In this document: positions 10,181-22,252 of the stretch, in pieces
How the letters are laid out: each line of letters begins with the position of its first letter
How positions within the stretch are numbered: position 1 is the first letter of the stretch
Assembly: GCA_949128115.1 (NCBI GenBank)
Contig: OX421967.1
Coordinates: 6,748,070 to 6,812,069, forward strand
Reading direction: 5' to 3'
DNA: 64,000 nucleotides
Source: Anaspis maculata
Taxonomy: Eukaryota > Arthropoda > Insecta > Coleoptera > Scraptiidae
Translations under genes and position numbers: made by a program
The notes under the pieces: generated by a model
What the model was told of the DNA's origin: nothing
The model's input: only the letters and a program-made list of their open reading frames with translations
The model's database searches: none

Positions 10181-11794
10181 CGTTAATCATCTGGAAATTG
10201 TAGAAATCACTTGTGAATGGAGCTGTTCAATGATGAACGATGTTATTTTACAGTTTCATGGCTGGAACAAGGCTGGTTGAGTTTGATTTTGTGTTTGCAA
10301 GCTTTGTGCAGCATGGAATAGCTCAGTTTTGTCCTAAATCATTGGGAAAAAGTGTGAATAAAGCAATTCAATGATGAAATAGATTATTTTCACAGTTTCA
10401 AAGCTGAAACATGGCTAGTTGAGCCTAGTTTAGTGTTTACAAGCTCCGGGCAGCATGAAATAGCTCTGTTTTGTCCCTAATCATTGGGAAAAAGGGTGAA
10501 TAATGCAATTCAATGATGAAAGAGATTATTTCCACAGTTTCAAAGCTGAAACATGGCTAGTTGAGCCTAGTTTAGTGTTTACAAGCTCCGGGCAGCATGA
10601 AATAGCTCAGTTTTGTCCTTAATCATTTGGAAAGTGTGGAAATCACTTGTGAATGAAGCTGTTCAATAATGCACGATGATATTTCACAGTTTTAAAGTCG
10701 AAACAAAGCTAGTTGAGTTTGATTTTTTGTTTACAAGCTTCGGGCAGCATGAAATAGCTCGGTTTTGTCCCTAATCATTGGGAAAAAGTGTGAATGAAGC
10801 AATTCAATGATGAAAGAGATTATTTCCACAGTTTCAAAGCTGAAACATGGCTAGTTGAGCCTAGTTTAGTGTTTACAAGCTCCGGGCAGCATGAAATAGC
10901 TCAGTTTTGTCCTTAATCATTTGGAAAGTGTGGAAATCACTTGTGAATAAAGCTGTTCAATAATGCACGATGATATTTCACAGTTTTAAAGTCGAAACAA
11001 AGCTAGTTGAGTTTGATTTTATGTTTACAAGCTTCGGGCAGCATGAAATAGCTCAGTTTTGTCCCTAATCATTGGGAAAAAGTGTGAATAAAGCAATTCA
11101 ATGATGAAAGAGATTATTTCCACAGTTTCAAAGCTGAAACATGGCTAGTTGAGCCTAGTTTAGTGTTTACAAGCTCCGGGCAGCATGAAATAGCTCAGTT
11201 TTGTCGTTAATCATCTGGAAAGTGTAGAAATCACTTGTGAATGGAGCTGTTCAATGCTGAACGATGTTATTTTACAGTTTCATGGCTGGAACAAGGCTGG
11301 TTGAGTTTGATTTTGTGTTTGCAAGCTTTGTGCAGCATGGAATAGCTCAGTTTTGTCCTAAATCATTGGGAAAAAGTGTGAATAAAGCAATTCAATGATG
11401 AAATAGATTATTTTCACAGTTTCAAAGCTGAAACATGGCTAGTTGAGCCTAGTTTAGTGTTTACAAGCTCCGGGCAGCATGAAATAGCTCTGTTTTGTCC
11501 CTAATCATTGGGAAAAAGGGTGAATAATGCAATTCAATGATGAAAGAGATTATTTCCACAGTTTCAAAGCTGAAACATGGCTAGTTGAGCCTAGTTTAGT
11601 GTTTACAAGCTCCGGGCAGCATGAAATAGCTCAGTTTTGTCCTTAATCATTTGGAAAGTGTGGAAATCACTTGTGAATGAAGCTCTTCAATAATGCACGA
11701 TGATATTTCACAGTTTTAAAGCCGAAACAAAGCTAGTTGAGTTTGATTTTTTGTTTACAAGCTTCGGGCAGCATGAAATAGCTCGGTTTTGTCC
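10181..11794 (+). repeat. Local 1,024-bp periodic repeat of a four-monomer group
   Basis: The group starting CGTTAATCATCTGGAAA at 10,181 recurs at 11,205, a shift of 1,024 bp. The match runs for about 590 bp, through the GCAAGCTTTGTGCAGCATGG and GGGAAAAAGGGTGAATAATG markers. Differences are few: CTGGAAATTG to CTGGAAAGTG, AATGATGAACG to AATGCTGAACG, GTCGAAAC to GCCGAAAC. The match ends where the first copy continues CCCTAATCATTGGG and the second CCTTAATCATTTGG. Confidence 0.8.
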
Positions 11795-13506
11795 TTAATC
11801 ATTTGGAAAGTTCGGAAATCGATTGTGAATAAAGCTGTTCAATGATGAACGACGTTATTTCGCTGTTCCAAACCTAAAACAACGCTAGTTGAGTTTGATT
11901 TGGTGTTAACAAGCTTCGGGCAGCATGAAATGTCTCAGTTTTGTCCTTAATCATTTGGAAAGTGTGGAAATCACTTGTGAATAAAGCTGCTCAATCATGC
12001 ACGATGATATTTCACAGTTTTTAAGCTGAAACAAAGCTAGTTGAGTTTGATTTTATGTTTACAAGCTTCGGGCAGCATGAAATAGCTCAGTTTTGTCCCT
12101 AATCATTGGAAAAAGTGTGAATAAAGCAATTCAATGATGAAAGAGATTATTTCCACAGTTTCAGAGCTGAAACATGGCTAGTTGAGCCTAGTTTAGTGTT
12201 TACAAGCTCCGGGCAGCATGAAATAGCTCAGTTTTGTCCTTAATCATTTGGAAAGTGTGGAAATTGATTGTGAATAAAGCTGTTGACTGCATGATGTACA
12301 CGTTATTTCGCTGTTCCAAACCTAAAACAACGCTAGTTGAATTTGATTTGGTGTTACCAAGCTCCGGGCAGCATGAAATGGCTCAGTTTTGTCCTTAATC
12401 ATTTGGAAAGTGTGGAAATCACTTGTGAATAAAGCTGTTCAATGATGCACGATGATATTTCACAGTTTTAGAGCTGAAACAAAGCTAGTTGAGGTTAATT
12501 TTGTGTTTACAAGCTTCGGGCAGCATGAAATAGCTCGGTTTTGTCCTTAATCATTTGGAAAGTTCGGAAATCGATTGTGAATAAAGCTGTTCAATGATGA
12601 ACGACGTTATTTCGCTGTTCCAAACCTAAAACAACGCTAGTTGAGTTTGATTTGGTGTTAACAAGCTTCGGGCAGCATGAAATGTCTCAGTTTTGTCCTT
12701 AATCATTTGGAAAGTGTGGAAATCACTTGTGAATAAAGCTGTTGACTGCATGATGTACACGTTATTTTGCTGTTCCAAAGCTAAAACAACGCTAGTTGAG
12801 TTTGATGTTGTGTTAACAAGCTTCGGGCAGCATGAATGGCTTAGTTCTGGCCTGGATCATCTGAGTAGAGAAAAAATCACTTGTGAATAAAACAGTTCAA
12901 TGATGAACATGGTCAATTTCACAGTTGGGAGGCTGAAACATGGCTAGGTGATTTTATTTTGTGTTTACAAGCTTCAAGCAGCATGAAATAGCTCAACTTT
13001 GTTCCTCTTCAATTGGAAACTGTGGAAATCCCTTGTGAATATAGCTGTTCAATGATGAACGACGTTATTTCACAGTTTCAAAGGTGAAACATGGCTAGTT
13101 GAGTGTGATTTTGTGTTCACAAGCTCTGGGCAGCATGAAATAGCTTAGTTTTGTTCTTAATTATTTGGAAAATGTGTGAATAAAGCAGTTCAATGATGAA
13201 TGAGAATCATTTCACTGTTTCAAAGCTGAAACATGGCTTGTTGAGCCTGGTTTAGTGTTTACAAGCTCCGGGCAGTATGAAATAGCTTAGTTTTGTCCTT
13301 AATCATTTGGAAAGTGTGGAAATCACTCGTGAATAAAGCCGTTCAATAATGCACGATGATATTTCACAGTTTCAAAGCTGAAACGGAGCTAGTTGAGTTT
13401 GATTTTGTGTTACAAGCCTCGGGCAGCATGAAATAGCTCAGTTTTGTCCCTAATCATTTGGAAAGTGTAGAAATCACTTGTGAATAAAGCTATTCAATAA
13501 TGCACG

Positions 13507-13695
13507 ATGATATTTCACAGTTTTAAAGCTGGAACAAAGCTAGTTGAGCCTGCTTTTGTGTTTACGAGCTTCGGGCATCAGGTAATGACTCAGTACGGGC
13601 CTGAATCATTTGGGAAGATGAAATTCACTCAAGAAAAAAGATTTTCAAAAATGAACGAGGCCGATTTCACAGTTGAGAGGCTGAAACATGTCTAG
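13507..13695 (+). repeat. TGACTCA-bearing long variant monomer with a 62-codon open frame (also 26464, 31846, 39960, 56988)
   Basis: This subtype carries GAGCCTGCTTTTGTG, TGACTCAGTACGGGCC, an A-rich run and GAACGAGGCCGATTTCACAGTTG. It happens to stay open for 62 codons across a monomer boundary. Identical frames occur at 26464-26652, 31846-32034, 39960-40148 and 56988-57176. Related frames are at 1527-1715, 6298-6486, 7509-7697, 16888-17076 and 19581-19769. Sister copies are broken: a stop in the copy starting at 44,004 (AAGAATAAAG), a TAA in the copy at about 9490 (GTGTAAACG), and a frameshift in the A-run at about 140. The identical copies sit in large duplicated blocks, which explains their conservation without selection on a protein. 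I list it as a repeat variant, not a CDS. Confidence 0.8.
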
Positions 13696-16359
13696 GTGAT
13701 TTTTTTTTGTGTTTACAGCATGAAATAGCTCAATTTTGTTCCTCTTCATTCGGAAATTGGGGAAATCACTTGTGAATGGAGCTGTTCAATGATGAACGAC
13801 GTTTTTCCACAGTTTCAAAGGTGAAACGAGGCTAGTTGAGTGTGATTTTGTGTTCACAAGCTTCGGGCAGCATGAAATAGCTCAGTTTGGTCCTTGATCC
13901 TGGCTTGGATCATCTAAGTAGAGAAAAAATCACTTGTGAATAAAACAGTCCAATGATGAACATGGTAAATTTCACAGTTTCAAAGCTGAAAGAAGGCTAG
14001 TTGAGTTTGATTTTATGTTTACAAGCTTCAGGCAGTATGAAATAGCTCAGTTTTGTCCTTAATCATTTGGAAAGTGTGGAAATCACTTGTGAATGAGCCG
14101 TTCAATATTGAACGATGATATTTCACAGTTTTAAAGCTGAAACAAACCTAATTGAGGTTGATTTTGTGTTTACAAGCCCTGGGCAGCATGAAATAGCTCA
14201 GTTTTGTCCCTAATCATTTGGAAAGTGTGGAAATCGATTGTGAATAAAGCTGTTCAATGATGAACGACGTTATTTCGCTGTTCCAAACCTAGAACAACGC
14301 TAGTTGAGTTTGATTTGGTGTTAACAAGCTTCGGGCAGCATGAAATGGCTCAGTTTTGTCCCTAATCATTGGGAAAAAGTGTGAATAAAGCAATTCAATG
14401 ATGAAATAGATTATTTTCACAGTTTCAAAGCTGAAACATGGCTAGTTGAGCCTAGTTTAGTGTTTACAAGCTCCGGGCAGCATGAAATAGCTCTGTTTTG
14501 TCCCTAATCATTGGGAAAAAGGGTGAATAATGCAATTCAATGATGAAAGAGATTATTTCCACAGTTTCAAAGCTGAAACATGGCTAGTTGAGCCTAGTTT
14601 AGTGTTTACAAGCTCCGGGCAGCATGAAATAGCTCAGTTTTGTCCTTAATCATTTGGAAAGTGTGGAAATCACTTGTGAATAAAGCTCTTCAATAATGCA
14701 CGATGATATTTCACAGTTTTCAAGCCGAAACAAAGCTAGTTGAGTTTGATTTTTTGTTTACAAGCTTCGGGCAGCATGAAATAGCTCGGTTTTGTCCCTA
14801 ATCATTGGGAAAAAGTGTGAATGAAGCAATTCAATGATGAAAGAAATTATTTTCACAGTTTTAAAGCTGAAACATGGCTAGTTGAGTCTAGTTTAGTGTC
14901 TACAAGCTCCGGGCAGCATGAAATAGCTCAGTTTTGTCCTTAATCATTTGGAAAGTGTGGAAATCACTTGTGAATAAAGCTGTTCAATGATGCACGATGA
15001 TATTTCACAGTTTTAAAGCTGAAACAAAGCTAGTTGAGTTTGATTTTTTGTTTACAAGCTTCGGGCAGCATGAAATAGCTCGGTTTTGTCCTTAATCATT
15101 TGGAAAGTTCGGAAATCGATTGTGAATAAAGCTGTTCAATGATGAACGACGTTATTTCGCTGTTCCAAACCTAAAACAACGCTAGTTGAGTTTGATTTGG
15201 TGTTAACAAGCTTCGGGCAGCATGAAATGTCTCAGTTTTGTCCTTAATCATTTGGAAAGTGTGGAAATCACTTGTGAATAAAGCTGCTCAATCATGCACG
15301 ATGATATTTCACAGTTTTTAAGCTGAAACAAAGCTAGTTGAGTTTGATTTTATGTTTACAAGCTTCGGGCAGCATGAAATAGCTCAGTTTTGTCCCTAAT
15401 CATTGGAAAAAGTGTGAATAAAGCAATTCAATGATGAAAGAGATTATTTCCACAGTTTCAGAGCTGAAACATGGCTAGTTGAGCCTAGTTTAGTGTTTAC
15501 AAGCTCCGGGCAGCATGAAATAGCTCAGTTTTGTCCTTAATCATTTGGAAAGTGTGGAAATTGATTGTGAATAAAGCTGTTGACTGCATGATGTACACGT
15601 TATTTCGCTGTTCCAAACCTAAAACAACGCTAGTTGAATTTGATTTGGTGTTACCAAGCTCCGGGCAGCATGAAATGGCTCAGTTTTGTCCTTAATCATT
15701 TGGAAAGTGTGGAAATCACTTGTGAATAAAGCTGTTCAATGATGCACGATGATATTTCACAGTTTTAGAGCTGAAACAAAGCTAGTTGAGGTTAATTTTG
15801 TGTTTACAAGCTTCGGGCAGCATGAAATAGCTCGGTTTTGTCCTTAATCATTTGGAAAGTTCGGAAATCGATTGTGAATAAAGCTGTTCAATGATGAACG
15901 ACGTTATTTCGCTGTTCCAAACCTAAAACAACGCTAGTTGAGTTTGATTTGGTGTTAACAAGCTTCGGGCAGCATGAAATAGCTCGGTTTTGTCCCTAAT
16001 CATTGGGAAAAAGTGTGAATGAAGCAATTCAATGATGAAAGAAATTATTTTCACAGTTTTAAAGCTGAAACATGGCTAGTTGAGTCTAGTTTAGTGTCTA
16101 CAAGCTCCGGGCAGCATGAAATAGCTCAGTTTTGTCCTTAATCATTTGGAAAGTGTGGAAATCACTTGTGAATAAAGCTGTTCAATGATGCACGATGATA
16201 TTTCACAGTTTTAAAGCTGAAACAAAGCTAGTTGAGTTTGATTTTTTGTTTACAAGCTTCGGGCAGCATGAAATAGCTCGGTTTTGTCCTTAATCATTTG
16301 GAAAGTTCGGAAATCGATTGTGAATAAAGCTGTTCAATGATGAACGACGTTATTTCGCT

Positions 16360-16372
16360 GTTCCAAATGGCC
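16360..16372. other. Chimeric monomer at the super-repeat junction
   Basis: In the parent monomers CGCTGTTCC is followed by AAACCTAAAACAACGC, and AATGGCCTAGTTCTGG is preceded by GCAGCATGA. Here they are joined directly as CGCTGTTCCAAATGGCCTAG. The junction drops the CTAGTTGAG...GGGCAGCAT part of the monomer (about 60 bp), so the exchange was out of register. AAA/AAAT is shared at the joint. The last base before the joint corresponds to 29,322 in copy 2, which continues normally. Confidence 0.85.
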
Positions 16373-18074
16373 TAGTTCTGGCCTGGGTCATCTGAGAAGA
16401 AGGAAAATCACTTGTGAATGAAAAAGTCCAATGATGAACAAGGGCAATTTCACAGTTTCAAAGCTGAAAGAAGGCTAGTTGAGTTTGATTTTGTGTTTAC
16501 AAGCTTCAGACAGCATGAAATAGCCCAGTTTTGTCCTTAATCATTGGGAAAAAGTGTGGATAAAGCAAATCAATGATGAATGAGATTAATTTCACTGTTT
16601 CGAAGCTGAATCATGGCTTGTTGAGCTTGGTTTAGTGTTTACAAGCTCCGGGCAGCATGAAATAGCTTAGTTTTGTCCTTAATCATTTGGAAAGTGTGAA
16701 CATCGATTGTGAATAAAGCTGTTCAATAATGCACGATGATATTTCACAGTTTTAGAGCTGAAACAGAGCTAGTTGAGTTTGATTTTGTGTTTACAAGCTC
16801 CGGGCAGCATGAAATAGCTCAGTTTTGTCCCTAATCATCTGGAAAGCGTGGAAATCACTTGTGATAAAAGCTGTTCAATGTTGAACGATGTTATTTCACA
16901 GTTTCAAAACTGAAACAAGGCTAGTTGAGCCTACTTTTGTGTTAACGAGCTCCGGGCAGCAGGAAAAAACTCAGTACGGGCCTGAATCATTTGGGAAGAT
17001 GAAATTCACTCAGGAAAAAAACTTTTCAAAGATGAACGAGGCCAATTTCACAGTTGAGAGGCTGAAACATGGCTAGGTGATTTTATTTTGTGTTTACAAG
17101 CTTCAAGCAGCATGAAATAGCTCATCTTTGTTCCTCTTCATCAGGAAATTGTGGGAATCACTTGTGAATAGAGCTGTTCAATGATGAACGACGTTATTTC
17201 ACAGCTTCAAAGGTGAAACAACGCTAGTTGAGTTTGATTTTATGTTTACAAGCTTCAGGCAGTATGAAATAGCTCAGTTTTGTCCTTAATCATTTGGAAA
17301 GTGTGGAAATCACTTGTGAATAAAACTGTTCGATAATGAACGATGATATTTCACAGTTTTAAAGCTGAAACAAAGCTAGTTGAGTTTGATTTTGTGTTTA
17401 CAAGCTCGGGGCAGCATGAAATAGCTCAGTTTTGTCCTTAATCATTTGGAAAGTGTAGAAATTGATTGTGAATAAAGCTGTTGATTGCATGATGTACACG
17501 TTATTTCGCTGTTCCAAACCTAAAACAACGCTAGTTGAGTTTGATTTGGTGTTACCAAGCTTCGGGCAGCATGAAATGGCTCCGTTTTGTCCTTAATCAT
17601 TTGGAAAGTGTGGAAATCACTTGTGAATAAAGCTGTTCAATAATGCACGATGATATTTCACAGTTTTAAAGCTGAAACAAAGCTAGTTGAGTTTGATTTT
17701 TTGTTTACAAGCTTCGGGCAGCATGAAATAGCTCGGTTTTGTCCCTAATCATTGGGAAAAAGTGTGAATAAAGCAATTCAATGATGAAAGAGATTATTTC
17801 CACAGTTTTAAAGCTGAAACATGGCTAGTTGAGCCTAGTTTAGTGTTTACAAGCTCCGGGCAGCATGAAATAGCTCAGTTTTGTCCTTAATCATTTGGAA
17901 AGTGTAGAAATTGATTGTGAATAAAGCTGTTGATTGCATGATGTACACGTTATATCGCTGTTCCAAACCTAAAATAACGCTAGTTCAGTTTGATTTGGTG
18001 TTACCAAGCTTCGGGCAGCATGAAATGGCTCAGTTTTGTCCCTAATCATTTGGAAAGTGTGGAAATCACTTGTG

Positions 18075-19545
18075 AATAAAGCTGTTCAACAATGCACGAT
18101 GATATTTCACAGTTTTAAAGCTGAAACAAAGCTAGTTGAGTTTGATTTTTTGTTTACAAGATTCGGGCAGCATGAAATAGCTCGGTTTTGTCCTTAATCA
18201 TTTGGAAAGTGTAGAAATCACTTGTGAATAAAGCTGTTCAATGATGCACGATGATATTTCACAGTTTTAAAGCTGAAACAAAGCTAGTTGAGTTTGATTG
18301 TGTGTTTACAAGCTTCGGGCAGCATGAAATAGCTCAGTTTTGTCGTTAATCATCTGGAAAGTGTAGAAATTACTTGTGAATGGAGCTGTTCAATGATGAA
18401 CGATGTTATTTTACAGTTTCATGGCTGGAACAAGGCTGGTTGAGTTTGATTTTGTGTTTGCAAGCTTTGTGCAGCATGGAATAGCTCAGTTTTGTCCTAA
18501 ATCATTGGGAAAAAGTGTGAATAAAGCAATTCAATGATGAAATAGATTATTTTCACAGTTTCAAAGCTGAAACATGGCTAGTTGAGCCTAGTTTAGTGTT
18601 TACAAGCTCCGGGCAGCATGAAATAGCTCTGTTTTGTCCCTAATCATTGGGAAAAAGGGTGAATAATGCAATTCAATGATGAAAGAGATTATTTTCACAG
18701 TTTCAAAGCTGAAACATGGCTAGTTGAGCCTAGTTTAGTGTTTACAAGCTCCGGGCAGCATGAAATAGCTCTGTTTTGTCCCTAATCATTGGGAAAAAGG
18801 GTGAATAATGCAATTCAATGATGAAAGAGATTATTTTCACAGTTTCAAAGCTGAAACATGGCTAGTTGAGCCTAGTTTAGTGTTTACAAGCTCCGGGCAG
18901 CATGAAATAGCTCAGTTTTGTCCTCAATCATTTGGAAAGTGTAGAAATTGATTGTGAATAAAGCTGTTGATTGCATGATGTACACGTTATTTCGCTGTTC
19001 CAAACCTGAAACAACGCTAGTTGAGTTTGATTTTGTGTTAACAAGCTTCGAGCAGCATGAAATGGCCTAGTTCTGGCCTGGATCATCTGAGAAGAAGGAA
19101 AATCACTTGTGAATGAAACAGTCCAATGATGAACAAGGTCAATTTCACAGTTTCAAAGCTGAAAGAAGGCTAGTTGAGTTTGAGTTTGTGTTTACAAGCT
19201 TCAGGCAGCATGAAATAGCCCAGTTTTGTCCTTAATCATTGGGAAAAAGTGTGGATAAAGCAAATCAATGATGAATGAGATTAATTTCACTGTTTCGAAG
19301 CTGAATCATGGCTTGTTGAGCTCAGTATAGTGTTCAAGCTCCGGGCAGCATGAAATAGCTTAGTTTTGTCCTTAATCATTTGGAAAGTGTGAACATCGAT
19401 TGTGAATAAAGCTGTTCAATAATGCACGATGATATTTCACAGTTTTAGAGCTGAAACAGAGCTAGTTGAGTTTGATTTTGTGTTTACAAGCTCCGGGCAG
19501 CATGAAATAGCTCAGTTTTGTCCCTAATCATCTGGAAAGAGTGGA
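18075..19545 (+). repeat. Monomer group present only in super-repeat copy 2
   Basis: Copy 1 passes from 7484 directly into the TGTGATAAAAGCTG monomer. Copy 2 has about 1.48 kb (about ten monomers) before it. The group includes CGTTAATCATCTGG, the GTGCAGCATGGAATAG monomer, three short monomers in a row and a CTTCGAGCAGCATG monomer. The same series, differing by whole monomers, is found at 41.5-42.5 kb (shift 23,203 falling to 23,071; the change equals two short monomers lost and one long gained). So the insert is a copied satellite segment, not foreign DNA. Confidence 0.75.
18629..18912 (+). repeat. Identical tandem pair of 142-bp monomers
   Basis: 18629-18770 and 18771-18912 read the same base for base, both with GGGAAAAAGGGTGAATAATGC. 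Other neighbouring monomers of this class differ by at least a few bases, so this pair is a very recent single-monomer duplication. Confidence 0.88.
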
Positions 19546-22252
19546 AATCACTTGTGATAAAAGCTGTTCAATGTTGAACGATGTTATTTCACAGTTTCAA
19601 AGCTGAAACAAGGCTAGTTGAGCCTACTTTTGTGTTAACGAGCTCCGGGCAGCAGGAAATGACTCAGTACGGGCCTGAATCATTTGGGAAGATGAAATTC
19701 ACTCAGGAAAATAACTTTTTAAAGATGAACGAGGCCAATTTCACAGTTGAGAGGCTGAAACATGGCTAGGTGATTTTATTCTGTGTTTACAAGCTTCAAG
19801 CAGCATGAAATAGCTCATCTTTGTTCCTCTTCATCAGGAAATTGTGGGAATCACTTGTGAATAGAGCTGTTCAATGATGAACGACGTTATTTCACAGCTT
19901 CAAAGGTGAAACAACGCTAGTTGAGTTTGATTTTATGTTTACAAGCTTCAGGCAGTATGAAATAGCTCAGTTTTGTCCTTAATCATTTGGAAAGTGTGGA
20001 AATCACTTGTGAATAACACTGTTCAATGTTGAACGATGTTATTCCACAGTTTCAAAGCTGAAACCAGGCTAGTTGAGCCTACTTTTGTGTTTACGAGCTC
20101 CGGGCGGCGGGAAATAGCTCAGTTTTGTCCTTGATCCTGGCTTGGATCATCTAAGTAGAGGAAAAATCACTTGTGAATAAAACAGCCCAATGATGAACAT
20201 GGTCAATTTCACAGTTTCAAAGCTGAAAGAAGGCTAGTTGAGTTTGATTTTATGTTTACAAGCTTCGGGCAGCATAAAATAGCTCAGTTTTGTCCTTAAT
20301 CATTGGGAAAAAGTGTGAATGGAGCAATTCAATGATGAAAGAGATTATTTTCACAGTTTCAAAGCTGAAACATGGCTAGTTGAGCCTAGTTTAGTGTTTA
20401 CAAGCTCCGGGCAGCATGAAATAGCTCGGTTTTGTCCTTAATCATTTGGAAAGTGTGGAAATCACTTGTGAATAAAGCTGCTCAATAATGCACGATGATA
20501 TTTCACGTTTTTAAGCTGAAACAAAGCTAGTTGAGTTTGATTGTGTGTTTACAGGCTTCGGGCAGCATGAAATAGCTCAGTTTTGTCCCTCATCATCTGG
20601 AAAGTGTAGAAATCACTTGTGAATGAAGCTGTTCAATGATGAACGATGTTATTTTACAGTTTCATAGCTGAAACAAGGCTGGTTGAGTTTGATTTTGTGT
20701 TTACAAGCTTCGGGCAGCATGAAATAGCTCAGTTTTGTTCCCTAATCATTTGGAAAGTGTAGAAAATCACTTGTGAATGAAGCTGTTCAATAATGCACGA
20801 TAATATTTCACAGTTTTAAAGTTGAAACAAAGCTAGTTGAGTGTGATTTTGTGTTTACAAGCTTCGGGCAGCAAGAATGGCTTAGTCCTGGCCTGGATCA
20901 TCTGAGTAGAGAAATAATCACTTGTGAATAAAACAGTCCAATGATGAACATGGTCAATTTCACAGTTTCAAAGCTGAAAGAAGGCTAGTTGAGTTTGCTT
21001 TTATGTTTACAAGCTTCGGGCAGTATGAAATAGCTCAGTTTTGTCCTTAATCATTTGGAAAGTGTGGAAATCGATTGTGAATAAAGCTGTTTAATGCATG
21101 ATGTACGACGTTATTTTGCTGTTCCAAAGCTAAAACAACGCTAGTTGAGTTTGATTTTGTGTTAACAAGCTTCGGGCAGCATGGATGGCTTAGTTCTGGC
21201 TTGGATCATCTGAGTAGAGAAAAAATCACTTGTGAATGAAACAGTTCAATGATGAACATGGTCAATTTCACAGTTGGGAGGCTGAAACATGGCTAGGTGA
21301 TTTTATTTTGTGTTTACAAGCTTCAAGCAGCATGAAATAGCTCAACTTTGTTCCTCTTCAATTGGAAACTGTGGAAATCCCTTGTGAATATAGCTGTTCA
21401 ATGATGAACGACGTTATTTCACAGTTTCAAAGGTGAAACATGGCTAGTTGAGTGTGATTTTGTGTTCACAAGCTCTGGGCAGCATGAAATAGCTCAGTTT
21501 TGTCCCTAATCATCTGGAAAGAGTGGAAATCACTTGTGATAAAAGCTGTTCAATGTTGAACGATGTTATTTCACAGTTTCAAAGCTGAAACAAGGCTAGT
21601 TGAGCCTACTTTTGTGTAAACGAGCTCCGGGCAGCAGGAAATGACTCAGTACGGGCCTGAATCATTTGGGAAGATGAAATTCACTCAGGAAAATAACTTT
21701 TTAAAGATGAACGAGGCCAATTTCACAGTTGAGAGGCTGAAACATGACTAGGTGATTTTATTTTGTGTTTACAAGCTTCAAGCAGCATGGAATAGCTCAT
21801 CTTTGTTCCTCTTCATCAGGAAATTGTGGGAATCACTTGTGAATAGAGCTGTTCAATGATGAACGACGTTATTTCACAGCTTCAAAGGTGAAACAACGCT
21901 AGTTGAGTTTGATTTTATGTTTACATGCTCCAGGCAGTATGAAATAGCTCAGTTTTGTCCTTAATCATTTGGAAAGTGTGGAAATCACTTGTGAATAAAG
22001 CTGCTCAATCATGCACGATGATATTTCACAGTTTTTAAGCTGAAACAAAGCTAGTTGAGTTTGATTTTATGTTTACAAGCTTCGGGCAGCATGAAATAGC
22101 TCAGTTTTGTCCCTAATCATTGGGAAAAAGTGTGAATAAAGCAATTCAATGATGAAAGAGATTATTTCCACAGTTTCAAAGCTGAAACATGGCTAGTTGA
22201 GCCCAGTTTAGTGTTTACAAGCTCCGGGCAGCATGAAATAGCTCAGTTTTGT

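Larger units (their letters stand above)
5776..16365 (+). repeat. Super-repeat copy 1 (10,590 bp, ~70 monomers)
   Basis: The block starting at the AATGGCCTAGTTCTGGCCTGGG monomer is followed, 10,590 bp later, by its own start at 16,366. Sequence 5776-7484 matches 16366-18074 at a shift of 10,590 without a difference that I found. Then 7473-10800 matches 19545-22872 at a shift of 12,072, and 10181-16365 matches 23138-29322 at a shift of 12,957. Only scattered single-base differences were seen (for example GAATGAAGC at about 10651 against GAATAAAGC in copy 2). It is a very long higher-order unit of satellite monomers, with no gene inside. Open frames at 6298-6486, 7509-7697, 12693-12890 and 13507-13695 are monomer read-throughs. 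Confidence 0.88.
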
